In this document: positions 1 through 8,018 of the stretch, piece by piece | Position numbering within the stretch: position 1 is the first letter of the stretch | How the letters are laid out: each line of letters starts with the position of its first letter | Source: CAZEAC01 sp964510065 | GTDB lineage: Bacteria > Bdellovibrionota_C > UBA2361 > CAIXSY01 | DNA length: 29,015 nt | NCBI GenBank assembly: GCA_964510065.1 | Contig: CAZEAC010000053.1 | Coordinates: 1 to 29,015 of the forward strand | Direction: 5' to 3' | Notes under the pieces: generated by a model | Told to the model about the DNA's origin: nothing | What the model saw: the letters and a program-made list of their open reading frames with translations, nothing else | Databases searched by the model: none | Program-made: the position numbers and the translations under genes

Positions 1-1
1 C

Positions 2-103
2 TATTTCACAAAATTTCTTATCGTTCGGAGCCCGGAGGATCTTGATGGCCTTCTTCAGCGAAGTACTTTCGCTAAACTCATCACCAATCTTTCAATGAAA
101 TAA
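2..103 (+). CDS. 3' end of an unknown plus-strand gene (partial)
   Basis: A reading frame is open from the left edge to a TAA at 101-103, giving about 33 residues ending LITNLSMK. I recognise no family in it. Its support is the protein-like composition and the two hairpins that follow at once, as expected after a gene end. The minus strand is also partly open here, with a Lys-rich frame running left from about position 90, so the strand is uncertain. Confidence 0.35.
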   Translation, partial: YFTKFLIVRSPEDLDGLLQRSTFAKLITNLSMK

Positions 104-112
104 AAAACAGAG

Positions 113-155
113 TCGCCCAACGGGCGAACTCGCGTAGCCCCTTTCTCGAAGGGGC
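113..155 (+). terminator. Two consecutive hairpins after the left-edge ORF
   Basis: TCGCCC-AAC-GGGCGA (113-127) is followed by GCCCCTT-TCTCG-AAGGGGC (137-155). Both stems are perfect. They begin 10 bases after the TAA at 101-103. No T-tract follows, so a canonical intrinsic terminator is not proven. Confidence 0.35.
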
Positions 156-398
156 GATAAGCGCAGCGACACGCGGGTTCTTTCGTCCCGGCTTCATTAA
201 TAAAATTCTCAAGGAATATTCGGCGCGATCAGCGCCTCGGGTTCAACAGCGATTATCCGATAAATGTTTGTCGGATTACCTATTAACATTCTATTCATAA
301 TCCATTTGTTACTCAACACCGCCGACATATTCAATAATGAAGTTAAGTAGTTAGATAGCTCTGAATTAACTGACTGTCACTTAATTCTTGGTACCTAT

Positions 399-422
399 CG
401 CTTAATTCAAGCGTCGTTTTTT
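399..422 (+). terminator. Short hairpin plus T6, weak intrinsic terminator
   Basis: CGCTT (399-403) pairs with AAGCG (409-413) over a five-base loop. TCG and six T follow (417-422). The stem is only 5 bp, so it is weak, but the geometry fits a plus-strand terminator. Confidence 0.3.
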
Positions 423-480
423 CCAGAATTTAAGATTGTTACGCAACTTTCGGCGAAGTCCTTCGAAGAAGCACAGTATG

Positions 481-529
481 AAAAACAAAAGAAATGAGAC
501 ACCTCCTCTGCGACGGCGCTTTGAGGAAG
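481..529 (-). terminator. Candidate terminator of the apeOPQR operon
   Basis: On the minus strand, about 40 bases after the apeR stop, CTTCCTC (529-523) can pair with GAGGAGG (508-502) with one wobble pair. A T-rich tract (494-481) follows in the direction of transcription. The loop is large (14 bases), so the match is moderate. Confidence 0.4.
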
Positions 530-568
530 TTGCCGTACAGCAAAGGCTCGCACGGTAATATTCTCCAA

Positions 569-1795
569 TTACTCCCAACGCTTAAAGATTAGCGAAGTAT
601 TGACACCACCAAATGCAAAATTATTGACCATAACATAATCGGTGGTAAGCGGCTGTACCGCATCTCTACAGAAGCTTAGCGGCGCGCAACGTTCATCTGG
701 CTCCTGAAGATGTAATATCGGCGCACACCAACCTTCTCGCATCATCCGAATCGTAGCCCCGGACTCAAGCGCACCGCACGCGCCAAGCGTATGACCAACA
801 TAGCTCTTCAACGCGGTGATCTTAGGCATGTCACCAAAAATCGCGTAGGTCGCTTTCGACTCCGCAATATCGCCAAGCTCGGTGCCGGTTGCATGCGCAC
901 TGACAAGACCAATCATCTCCGCCGAAATCCCAGCGTCAGCGATAGCGCTCCGCATTACTTGTTCCATGGTTTTCGGTTCAGGATTAGTAAGATGGTGCCC
1001 GTCGCAATTGGTAGCAAAACCAGCAATCTCGGCCAAAATCGGCGCTCCACGCGCAAGCGCATGATCAAGATCTTCTACAATCAGCGCACCGGCCCCCTCC
1101 GCTACGACTAATCCATCACGACACCGATCAAAAGGACGCGGAGCCTTAATCGGCGGAGTATTGCTGGTACTCGTTGCCAACATTGAATCAAACATGGCAG
1201 CAAGCGCCACACAACGTTCCTCGGCACCCCCGGCAATCATGACTTTCTGCGTGCCCGCGCGAATTGCCTCACACGAATAACCAATTGCCTGGCTCGCCGA
1301 AGTACAGGCGCTACAGGTCGGAATTAGTCGTCCCTGAAGCTTGAAAAAAATAGCGATGCTCGCTGCGCAGCAATGACTCATCACCTGAACATAGGAGCTC
1401 GCCGGAATTCCACGCACCTCGCGCGCCGCACACTGCGTGGCGATAAGCATCAAACTGTCGCTACTGCCAAGGCAAGAACCAAAGCCTACACCAGTAGAAC
1501 CATCGTGGAGACAAGGATTATCGCGAAGCCCTGACTCTATAAGTGCTTTCTCGGCGGCGACAGTCGCCAACAACGCTACTCGCCCCATGCCGCGAATCTG
1601 TTTTCTTTCAAAATTGGGCGGCACGGCAAAATCACGCACCGCGCCGGAAAGCTTGGTGCGAAGTCCAATAAACTGATCCCATTCAGGAACCGGTTCGACT
1701 CCGCTTTTTCCGGCCTGCAATGCGGCGCGAGTTTCATCCCAATTTGAGCCAATAGGCGAAATTCCCGAGGCTCCAGTTACTACAACACGTCGCAT
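569..1795 (-). CDS. apeR: Beta-ketoacyl-ACP synthase of the aryl-polyene pathway (ApeR-like)
   Basis: A FabF-type ketosynthase of 408 residues. It should catalyse decarboxylative Claisen condensation of malonyl-ACP with the growing acyl chain. The Cys-His-His triad is intact: Cys164 in TCSACTSAS, His301 in AHATGT and His335 in VGHTLG. The frame extends six codons further to ATG 1813, but GGAGGA lies inside that extension, about 10 bases before ATG 1795, and family proteins begin near MRRVVVTG, so I chose 1795. The upstream reductase stops at 1797-1799, leaving one base between them, which suggests translational coupling. It is last in an O-P-Q-R order identical to known APE clusters, where ApeR is the second, homodimeric ketosynthase. 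The family is certain; the ApeR assignment rests on gene order. Confidence 0.9.
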   Translation of the reverse strand: MRRVVVTGASGISPIGSNWDETRAALQAGKSGVEPVPEWDQFIGLRTKLSGAVRDFAVPPNFERKQIRGMGRVALLATVAAEKALIESGLRDNPCLHDGSTGVGFGSCLGSSDSLMLIATQCAAREVRGIPASSYVQVMSHCCAASIAIFFKLQGRLIPTCSACTSASQAIGYSCEAIRAGTQKVMIAGGAEERCVALAAMFDSMLATSTSNTPPIKAPRPFDRCRDGLVVAEGAGALIVEDLDHALARGAPILAEIAGFATNCDGHHLTNPEPKTMEQVMRSAIADAGISAEMIGLVSAHATGTELGDIAESKATYAIFGDMPKITALKSYVGHTLGACGALESGATIRMMREGWCAPILHLQEPDERCAPLSFCRDAVQPLTTDYVMVNNFAFGGVNTSLIFKRWE

Positions 1796-1796
1796 G

Positions 1797-2519
1797 CTAA
1801 TAGATTCCTCCATTTGGAGAGATTACTTGGCCGGTCAAATAGGCCGCACCATCCGAGAATAAGTATCCAACCAAGGAGGCAACTTCGGAAGGTTTACCCG
1901 CGCGGCGCATCGGTACGATCTTGGTGATCTGTTCCGCGGCAATCCCTTCAATCATCTCTGTTTCAATAAAACCCGGCGCCACACAATTCACGGTGATCTC
2001 ACGTTTTGCAAGTTCCAGCGCCAACGATTTGGTCGCGCCGATAAGCCCAGCCTTGGAGGCACTATAATTAACCTGACCGCGATTTCCCGCCAGCGCCGCA
2101 ACCGAAGATACCGTAACAATTCTTCCGCCGGAATGGAGCTGAATCATCGGCATCACCAGCGGCGAGAGCACGTGGTAAAAGCCGTCGAGATTTGTGCGTA
2201 CAACATCAGTCCACTCCTCGGGCTTCAGCGCGGGAAACGGCGCATCGTGATGTACGCCTGCGTTTAGTACCACACCCCAATACGGACCATGAGCAGCGAT
2301 GTCTTTGGTGAGAAGCTCACGGCACGCTGCCTGTTCGCTTACATCAAAACTCACTATCGAAGCCTTTGCCCCTAACGCTAATATTTGGCTTTCAGTTTCA
2401 CGGGCCGAATCAAGATCCTTACGACAGTGCACGGTAATCTCGTGCCCCTTCGCCGCAAGTTCGAGCGCAATTGCCCTTCCAATTCCCCTACTTGCCCCAG
2501 TAACCAATACCCTACTCAT
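1797..2519 (-). CDS. apeQ: 3-oxoacyl-ACP reductase (FabG-like SDR, ApeQ)
   Basis: A short-chain dehydrogenase/reductase of 240 residues that reduces the 3-keto group on the ACP-bound chain with NADPH. The nucleotide-binding TGASRGIG lies near the N-terminus. The catalytic Ser (VSS), Tyr152 and Lys156 (YSASK) are present, as is the NAG motif. The C-terminal GxxISPNGGIY tail is typical of FabG. The frame continues 14 codons upstream, but ATG 2519 has GAGGAG 10 bases before it and matches the family N-terminus. The start overlaps the end of the dehydratase gene by eight bases (ATGAGTAG), so the two genes are probably coupled. In APE biosynthesis ApeQ acts in every elongation cycle, before dehydration. 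Confidence 0.93.
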   Translation of the reverse strand: MSRVLVTGASRGIGRAIALELAAKGHEITVHCRKDLDSARETESQILALGAKASIVSFDVSEQAACRELLTKDIAAHGPYWGVVLNAGVHHDAPFPALKPEEWTDVVRTNLDGFYHVLSPLVMPMIQLHSGGRIVTVSSVAALAGNRGQVNYSASKAGLIGATKSLALELAKREITVNCVAPGFIETEMIEGIAAEQITKIVPMRRAGKPSEVASLVGYLFSDGAAYLTGQVISPNGGIY

Positions 2520-2955
2520 ATGGTTGCCGCTCCTCAAACGATGAATGACCAATTTCTTCAATTACGCTAAATTTTGCGCTGAGCAGCGCCGCGCCAGTGC
2601 TTTTTTCAAACGCACTTCCCTCGAACGTGCTTACCGCGCCGTTGTCGGCAATTCGTACAGCTTTAAGCAGAATCTCGGTGCCAGGCTCAACCTCTTCGCT
2701 CTCGAATATAAGTTCGCGAGCACCCAACAAAAAACCGCGCTCGATCTCTCTGCCGGCTAAGGCTCCAATAAGCGCAGCAGCTTGCGCCAAGCTCTCAAAA
2801 ACTAACCACAGCGGAAGCTTTCCAGAGTCGCTACAATGATCAATTCGCGCCTTCGTCGCCGTAAAAAGGCACTCAATTGAATTCTCACCGTGCGTTAACA
2901 CGCTGTCGACGAGCAACATTTCGCCTTTTTGAGGAAGTATGTTCTCAAGCGTCAT
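2512..2955 (-). CDS. apeP: Hotdog-fold 3-hydroxyacyl-ACP dehydratase subunit (ApeP-like)
   Basis: A 147-residue hotdog protein of the FabZ-like group. It has the LPQKGEMLLVDSVL opening, which parallels LPHRPPMLLVD, and the central helix WLVFESLAQAAAL with a candidate acidic residue, Glu54. The catalytic His of the GHFP motif is not in this protein but in the separate ApeI-like gene at 20682-21026. That fits the known ApeI:ApeP heterocomplex, in which the two subunits dehydrate together. The frame allows GTG 2961, but GGGAG lies five bases before ATG 2955, so the ATG is preferred. It overlaps the end of apeO by 11 bases and apeQ by 8 bases. Confidence 0.85.
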   Translation of the reverse strand: MTLENILPQKGEMLLVDSVLTHGENSIECLFTATKARIDHCSDSGKLPLWLVFESLAQAAALIGALAGREIERGFLLGARELIFESEEVEPGTEILLKAVRIADNGAVSTFEGSAFEKSTGAALLSAKFSVIEEIGHSSFEERQPYE

Positions 2956-4165
2956 GCCCACTCCCGATCACCACCGCGCAGTTGCTGCCACCAAAGCCGA
3001 ACGAATTACTAAGGTATGCTTTCTGCGGAGAGAGCTGCTGCTCGCCAATATCTACAAGGCGGATTGGCGGAAGCTCCGGATCGCGTTGCCCGTCCCAACA
3101 ATGCGGCGGAAGACGACCTTTCGGATCACGCATAGATAGCCAACAAAACCCAAGCTCTGTTGCCCCAGACGCTCCCAACATATGCCCAACAAGCGGCTTA
3201 GTCGAACTACAGCGGGTACTCGATGAAAAGACCGACGCAACGGCCTTTGCCTCCATGCTGTCATTATGCAGCGTGCCGGTGCCATGCAAATTTACATACG
3301 CGATCTCACCGGCACTTAAGGCGCTATCACGAAGCGCATCGTTAATCGCGATCATTGCGCCGGTAGCTTCGGGATCGGGAGCCGAAATATGATAAGCGTC
3401 AGACGACTCACCCACGCCAAGAAGTTGAATACCACCGCTTTCACGAGTCATCACAAAGAGCGCGGCGCCCTCCCCTATGGTGATTCCATTTCGATTTTTG
3501 CTGAACGGATTACAGAGAGACGGCGCTATCAGCTCGAGCGCAGAAAAGCCGTTCACCGTGAGCATACACAGGGAATCCGCGCCGCCCACAATCACCGCGT
3601 CACAAAGATTCATATCAAGGAGCGCCCGTGCGGACCGAAAAACTTTGGCGCTGGAAGAGCATGCGGTGGATACCGTATACGCGGGCCCGCCAAGATTAAG
3701 CGCCTTCGCTACGAACTCCGAAACCGCGCCCATCTCCTGCTGCGAATAAAAATAGCCCTGCGGTTTTTTTCCAGTTCTAAGGATCGAACTTACTGACTTC
3801 TCACCCTCCTCGATGCCGGAGGTACTTGAACCAATGACTGCGCCGACTCGTGAAGCGCCACATGCCCCGATGATATTGCGTAGCTCACTTTCAACCTGTT
3901 CAATGCAAGATAATAGGAGCGCGGAAACTCTTGAACGGTAGCGCCGAAGGCCTTCGGGCACTTTGGGCAGCGGCTCCACTACTTCACCGACATACACTGA
4001 ACGCTCGGGAATAAGATCGTCGCGCTTTGAGAAGGCACCTTGATCGCCGCTAAAAAGCCGTTCAGAGATTCGCGCGCAGTCGCTCCCTAAGATATTGACC
4101 ATTCCTAGCGCTCGCAAACAGGGCACGTCTATCTCCTCGAAGTTACAGCCGTCTTGAAGTACCAC
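2945..4165 (-). CDS. apeO: Beta-ketoacyl-ACP synthase, elongating subunit (ApeO-like)
   Basis: A 406-residue ketosynthase with a full triad: Cys169 in STACSSSAK, His294 in LHGTGT and His328 in VGHMLGASG. The N-terminal LRALGMVNILG pattern is typical of the APE ketosynthase that pairs with a chain-length factor. The partner ApeC is encoded 18 kb away at 22395-23189. The only start upstream of this N-terminal motif is GTG 4165, which lacks a clear ribosome binding site; ATG 4102 would remove the motif. This is the first gene of a four-gene minus-strand operon (O-P-Q-R). A MITE-like repeat lies about 90 bases upstream, in the divergent promoter region. Confidence 0.9.
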   Translation of the reverse strand: MVLQDGCNFEEIDVPCLRALGMVNILGSDCARISERLFSGDQGAFSKRDDLIPERSVYVGEVVEPLPKVPEGLRRYRSRVSALLLSCIEQVESELRNIIGACGASRVGAVIGSSTSGIEEGEKSVSSILRTGKKPQGYFYSQQEMGAVSEFVAKALNLGGPAYTVSTACSSSAKVFRSARALLDMNLCDAVIVGGADSLCMLTVNGFSALELIAPSLCNPFSKNRNGITIGEGAALFVMTRESGGIQLLGVGESSDAYHISAPDPEATGAMIAINDALRDSALSAGEIAYVNLHGTGTLHNDSMEAKAVASVFSSSTRCSSTKPLVGHMLGASGATELGFCWLSMRDPKGRLPPHCWDGQRDPELPPIRLVDIGEQQLSPQKAYLSNSFGFGGSNCAVVIGSGHDA

Positions 4166-4255
4166 AAATGACCATAAAAAGTCTAAGAGCGTCTAGAATC
4201 GCTTACTAGGGATGAATCTCGTGACAAATGAAGGCAGCCATGGCATTAAACTTGG

Positions 4256-4357
4256 GGAACCTCTGAAAAACTGGGCGTTTTTGATTTGCTGGAATTTTGG
4301 ATGAAATTTGCGAGAAAAGGCCGGCGAAGACGGAATGCATAGTTTTTCAGAGGTTCC
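4256..4357. repeat. MITE-like element, copy 1 (102 bp)
   Basis: The element begins GGAACCTCTGAAAAACT (4256-4272) and ends with its exact inverted copy (4341-4357), a perfect 17-bp terminal inverted repeat. It encodes nothing. It matches the outer parts of the longer element at 12182-12361 nearly base for base, but lacks that element's central stem-loop, so it looks like an internal deletion derivative. The flanking bases TTGG and TTAG could be an imperfect 4-bp target duplication. It lies between the divergent apeO operon and the ACP gene at 4388. Confidence 0.8.
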
Positions 4358-4373
4358 TTAGGTTAGCTATATT
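4344..4373 (+). promoter_or_regulatory. Candidate sigma-70 promoter for the accessory ACP operon
   Basis: TTTTCA (4344-4349), 18 bases, then TATATT (4368-4373), 14 bases before ATG 4388. The -35 half lies inside the right terminal repeat of the MITE-like element. The -10 box is good and the -35 box moderate (4 of 6). Confidence 0.35.
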
Positions 4374-4387
4374 TATTTCGATGATCT

Positions 4388-4645
4388 ATGCCTGAAGTAA
4401 CAAAGATTGAAGTCGCCCGAGAACTTTCCGGATTTTTGCGTTCACAGCTTCAGGGCGAAGAGGCTCCTATCCAGAGCTCGACCCCACTTCGTGATATCGG
4501 CCTTGATTCGTTCGCAATCATGGAGCTTCTACTTTTTATCGAGAAGCGTTTCGCGGTGAAAGTTCCGCTCAGCAAGCTTACATCCGAAAACTTACACTCG
4601 ATCGATAGTCTTAGTTCCTGCGTTGATTCTCTACTCTCCCAATGA
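4388..4645 (+). CDS. Accessory acyl carrier protein
   Basis: An 85-residue stand-alone acyl carrier protein. The phosphopantetheine site is Ser41 in DIGLDSFAIMELL, followed by the usual helix III region. It is distinct from the ApeE- and ApeF-like carriers at 21.0-21.6 kb and is the third ACP in the window. Its stop overlaps the start of the condensation-type acyltransferase by four bases (ATGA at 4642-4645), so the two are very probably co-translated. I infer that this ACP is the donor or acceptor partner of that enzyme. No thioesterase or other domain is fused. The product it carries cannot be read from the sequence. Confidence 0.88.
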   Translation: MPEVTKIEVARELSGFLRSQLQGEEAPIQSSTPLRDIGLDSFAIMELLLFIEKRFAVKVPLSKLTSENLHSIDSLSSCVDSLLSQ

Positions 4646-5958
4646 GCGGGAGTTTTCCTTCACGCATTGCACTTAATGGCGCCGATTACTTAATGCTCGC
4701 CTTCGATCGCTATACTCGACGCGAGTATGGAAATGGAAACACCTGCCACCTGCTCCTGGACTTGGCCGACAATGGGTTTGAACGCAAATTTCGCGACCGC
4801 GTCGCGACTTTGCCGCTACTACACTGGTTAAACTCATTGCGCCTGCGCATTCCTTGGCACGGCGCAGCGCCATTTTGGGAAGCTGCTCGCCATGCCGAAG
4901 CTCCGATAATAGAAACGACCACGTGGGAGTTCGAGGCAACGAGACTTTTTGACTATTGCATCGACCCGCGAAACGACGCGCCGATCCGCTTTCGACTTTT
5001 TGGAGAATCCGAATCACGAAAGCTATTATTTTCTTGGCACCATGCCCTCGTCGACGCGCATGGCGCCGAGATGCTGCTTGAGTTGGTGGGAGCGCGCGAA
5101 ACTCGTGGCGATGCAATCGCGTTGTTCACGCCCAACCCACAAGGATCAACAATTGGGCGCAAGTTCAAGCAGGCCCGTGCGGCAAGAAGCGCGATCTTCG
5201 CTGCAGCCGCATCCCCGCGTTATCAATCAGTGCGGATTCCTTCGAGCTCTTACGAAAACTTGCGTTATCGAAGGATCTATTTTAGTCCAGAAGAGACGGC
5301 GCAAATCGATGCAGTAGCTGACACGCTACACGCGACATTTACCAAGAGCTGCTTTTACCTTTGCGTTGTTGCCCGTGCAATTTTCTCAGTACTAGAATCT
5401 CGAGGTGAATGCGCACCACTCTACATCCCCGTGCCGCATGATATGCGCCGCAGCAAGAAAGGCGTAATGTCGCTCTCGAATCAGGTGACGTTTCTCTACT
5501 TTCGCATAGAACCGGCCAAGCTTCGTACGCTATCTTCAGGAATTGAATATCTCGTTCAGAATATGCAGGTAATGATTGAACGGGAGCTGCATCGCGCCAA
5601 TCTTACCTTTCTTGAACTCGCGAAGAATATTCCGCTTAGTACTTACGAAAAGTTACTTCGCGCACCCGCGGGTGGTACGGTTGCCAGCTGCTTTTTCTCT
5701 GATACCGGCGATTCACTTTCGAAAATTCAGGAATTTTGCGGGACTCGAGTTCAAGATGCGATTCACTATCCACCACAGATCTGTCCGCCAGGTATTACCG
5801 CGGTATTTTCAAGATTCAACGGCGCACTCAGCATAATGCTGCCCTACGCTGATGATTGCTTTAATGTTCGCGAAATTCGACTTATCGAAGAATCGATTCG
5901 CGAAGACCTGCGAGGCGCTACTGCTATGCCGGAATCTCGAGAGAGTGCCGGTGGATAG
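4642..5958 (+). CDS. Free-standing condensation-domain-like acyltransferase
   Basis: A 438-residue protein of the CoA-dependent acyltransferase/NRPS condensation superfamily. The catalytic HHxxxD motif is HHALVDA with His133, His134 and Asp138. The N-terminal ALNGADYLMLAFDRY segment resembles the start of other stand-alone members of this fold. It has no adenylation or carrier domain, so it should act in trans, most simply with the ACP gene that overlaps its start. Such enzymes form an ester or amide between an ACP- or CoA-bound acyl group and a hydroxyl or amine. This gene is not part of the usual APE set. A role in attaching the aryl-polyene acid, or a modifying acyl group, to another molecule is inference; the fold call is strong. 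Confidence 0.8.
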   Translation: MSGSFPSRIALNGADYLMLAFDRYTRREYGNGNTCHLLLDLADNGFERKFRDRVATLPLLHWLNSLRLRIPWHGAAPFWEAARHAEAPIIETTTWEFEATRLFDYCIDPRNDAPIRFRLFGESESRKLLFSWHHALVDAHGAEMLLELVGARETRGDAIALFTPNPQGSTIGRKFKQARAARSAIFAAAASPRYQSVRIPSSSYENLRYRRIYFSPEETAQIDAVADTLHATFTKSCFYLCVVARAIFSVLESRGECAPLYIPVPHDMRRSKKGVMSLSNQVTFLYFRIEPAKLRTLSSGIEYLVQNMQVMIERELHRANLTFLELAKNIPLSTYEKLLRAPAGGTVASCFFSDTGDSLSKIQEFCGTRVQDAIHYPPQICPPGITAVFSRFNGALSIMLPYADDCFNVREIRLIEESIREDLRGATAMPESRESAGG

Positions 5959-6051
5959 CAGAGCTGTCCAAGCAACCTACAGATAGGGGCTCACATCAGC
6001 GTCCTCGCCCGGAAGTGCGACTGCTGGAATGGCCAATGCGTTTACTGAGCG

Positions 6052-7908
6052 TTAATTTTTACACTGCAATACCGGCAGCTTTCGGATGCTTGTATTGCTA
6101 TTACCGTAAATCTGGCTGGTGCGTCGGCCACTGCCGTCGGCTGATTTCACGGTATTACAGGCCTTTCCTGCTCCGTACTGCGAGGACCTTGAGAGCTTAA
6201 AGACCTTCTTCGCCAAAGTTCGGATCTTCGCAATCTCTTCTTTCTTATTCGACTTCGCGCAGAAAGGCGTATCGCAGAATTTGACCTTGTCAGGCATTGC
6301 ATCAATCAACTTGGTAAACTCAGTCGTAAGCTCCGCGGCGAGGGTAGAACGCTTCTCGATCCTTACCTTTCGCGCCGGTGCGCACTCGGCTTCCTGCGCG
6401 CTGTATTTTTTTACACTCGCAAAAAGCTTCTTCATATTCTTCTTGGTCTTTTTCTTCTCGATCTTCAGATCGAAGAACTGACATGAATCAATACAGCTAC
6501 TGCCGTCGCCGTACGGAACACCGCAGCAGTCGACGCAGCTTAAGCCGTCGCCATTACAAACACCGCACTGGTCCTTCTTCCCTATACACTCAACTTCCGG
6601 TGTAGGCGTCACTGACGGCGTGGCGGTTGGCGTCTCTGTCGGAGTGGCCGTCGGTGTCATAGTCGGAGTATTCGTCGGAGTTTCCGTTGGTGTTTCCGTA
6701 GGCGTCGCTGTCGGCGTTATCGTCGGCGTGGCCGTTGGTGTCGGCGTTAAGGTCGGTGTCGCTGTGGGCGTGGCCGTTGGCGTCGGGGTCGGCGGACTAC
6801 CTGGAATACAGAATTCAAGGTCATCAATCGCTGCCGGACCGGTCAGATCGAATACCACATTCGCTGCGCCAGCCTGATTTTGACCACACACATTGACCAC
6901 TTGAAGCGAATTTACCCCCTTGTTAACAATCGGCGCGGAGAGAATTTGCTGATTGCTACTGTTGTAGACTCTAACTGTATTGCCGTTAGTCGCAGAGTTC
7001 AGAACTTTAAAAGAGCAAAGCTTTCCGGCCGATTGCAACGACGCGCCAATGAGGCCGCCTGAAGATTGTGGAATACTCAACACATTTTTTAGCTGGAAGA
7101 AATTTCCTGTGCCGGAACCAGTGGTAAAGTTTAACGTGGGTAATCCAGGCCCTCCAAAAGTGCTGTTTGGAGTTCCAAGCGCAGTTGTTCCGCCGGGTGC
7201 ACTTGAATTGAACGCGATCGGTGGCAGGGTACCTCCTCCTAACTGCGAAGACGAGAAGATTACGCTGCTCCCTGAGTACTGGTTAGTGACTGAAGCTCCT
7301 GGATTCAGATTGTCGAAATCAATTACCTTCTGGCCCTGGCAGGTAGCCGTACAGTCAGGTCCCGGCAGCGCAAGATTGTACTGAGACCAACCATTTGTGT
7401 ATTGTTTAATCACTACCTTCGAGTTGCCCTCGGGAATGTTGCCTTTAAAAGTCACCGAAAAAACACGCGAGTTGTTGTGTTCAAGCAGCGGCGGCGGTCC
7501 ACCACTTCCACCATGCCAACCGAAAAATCGCACACCATATTCGAGAAGCTCGGGATCCATGCCATTGGGATTGGTTGTATCCATATACAGCCATGGCATA
7601 TCTCTCTGCCACTGTACCGGCCAACTCTTCCCAATCCATTCTGAGGAAGTATAAGAGGGATTCGCGCGCACGAACTTAAGTGAGGAATTACAGTGCTCGG
7701 TCTTAACAAGAAAATATTTCAAAGTGCCGCAGGTGCTGCTCGTTCCAGAGACCGTATAAAAGAAAGTTGTTTCATCAGCAACAGAGTCATACTGCCTGCC
7801 CGGCCCACCAGCCTCACCATATTCAGCGACAAAACAGGGCGCGGCGAAGGCGCCCATACTTATGAAAATAGATAGAGCTGCAACGGCAGTTAAGAATCCC
7901 CTTCTCAT
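6052..7908 (-). CDS. Secreted multidomain protein with TPT-repeat linker and Cys-rich C-terminus
   Basis: An exported protein of 618 residues and unknown function. Residues 1-22 are a Sec signal peptide ending AFAA. An N-terminal Cys-containing domain is followed by a region starting near VIDFDNLNPG that resembles beta-sandwich surface domains. A low-complexity linker of TPT/ATPT/ETPT units follows. After it comes a Cys-rich stretch (DQCGVCNGDGLSCVDCCGV) and a Lys-rich helical C-terminal part with further Cys pairs. ATG 7908 gives the intact signal peptide, and GGTGA lies just upstream. It is convergent with the condensation gene and divergent from the FAD gene at 8019. It has no obvious role in polyene synthesis and may be a cell-surface passenger gene inside the cluster. 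Confidence 0.8.
   Translation of the reverse strand: MRRGFLTAVAALSIFISMGAFAAPCFVAEYGEAGGPGRQYDSVADETTFFYTVSGTSSTCGTLKYFLVKTEHCNSSLKFVRANPSYTSSEWIGKSWPVQWQRDMPWLYMDTTNPNGMDPELLEYGVRFFGWHGGSGGPPPLLEHNNSRVFSVTFKGNIPEGNSKVVIKQYTNGWSQYNLALPGPDCTATCQGQKVIDFDNLNPGASVTNQYSGSSVIFSSSQLGGGTLPPIAFNSSAPGGTTALGTPNSTFGGPGLPTLNFTTGSGTGNFFQLKNVLSIPQSSGGLIGASLQSAGKLCSFKVLNSATNGNTVRVYNSSNQQILSAPIVNKGVNSLQVVNVCGQNQAGAANVVFDLTGPAAIDDLEFCIPGSPPTPTPTATPTATPTLTPTPTATPTITPTATPTETPTETPTNTPTMTPTATPTETPTATPSVTPTPEVECIGKKDQCGVCNGDGLSCVDCCGVPYGDGSSCIDSCQFFDLKIEKKKTKKNMKKLFASVKKYSAQEAECAPARKVRIEKRSTLAAELTTEFTKLIDAMPDKVKFCDTPFCAKSNKKEEIAKIRTLAKKVFKLSRSSQYGAGKACNTVKSADGSGRRTSQIYGNSNTSIRKLPVLQCKN
6599..6790 (-). repeat. Degenerate tandem repeat encoding a Thr-Pro linker
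   Basis: Degenerate 12- to 18-base units encode TPTxTPT-type repeats inside the secreted protein gene. The antisense strand of this repeat reads as an artificial Val-Gly frame. Such linkers are typical extended spacers between extracellular domains and are prone to slippage length change. Confidence 0.75.
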
Positions 7909-8018
7909 CGCTTCACCGGCAAATTAAATAGTCTTTCCAGCTCAAGGTATCGGAGTAATAGGAGAAATTCTTAAGCCTTAGATTAAAATTCTAAAGTGCT
8001 GATTATTCTACAGATCAT

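Larger units (their letters stand above)
104..568. other. AT-rich intergenic region without a gene
   Basis: No convincing coding frame is seen in these 465 bases. The region lies between a possible plus-strand gene end and the 3' end of apeR, so it is probably a convergent intergenic region. It holds stem-loops at 113-127, 137-155, about 255-276 and 399-413, and two copies of CTTAATTC about 20 bases apart near 380-408. It is clearly more AT-rich than the flanking genes. Confidence 0.5.

Noticed and set aside
2877..3392. 171-residue plus-strand frame antisense to apeO and apeP
   Set aside because: It covers well-conserved ketosynthase and dehydratase coding sequence on the other strand and has no family resemblance.
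6620..6877. Plus-strand frame encoding Val-Gly repeats
   Set aside because: It is the complement of the Thr-Pro linker repeat of the secreted protein and has no independent support.
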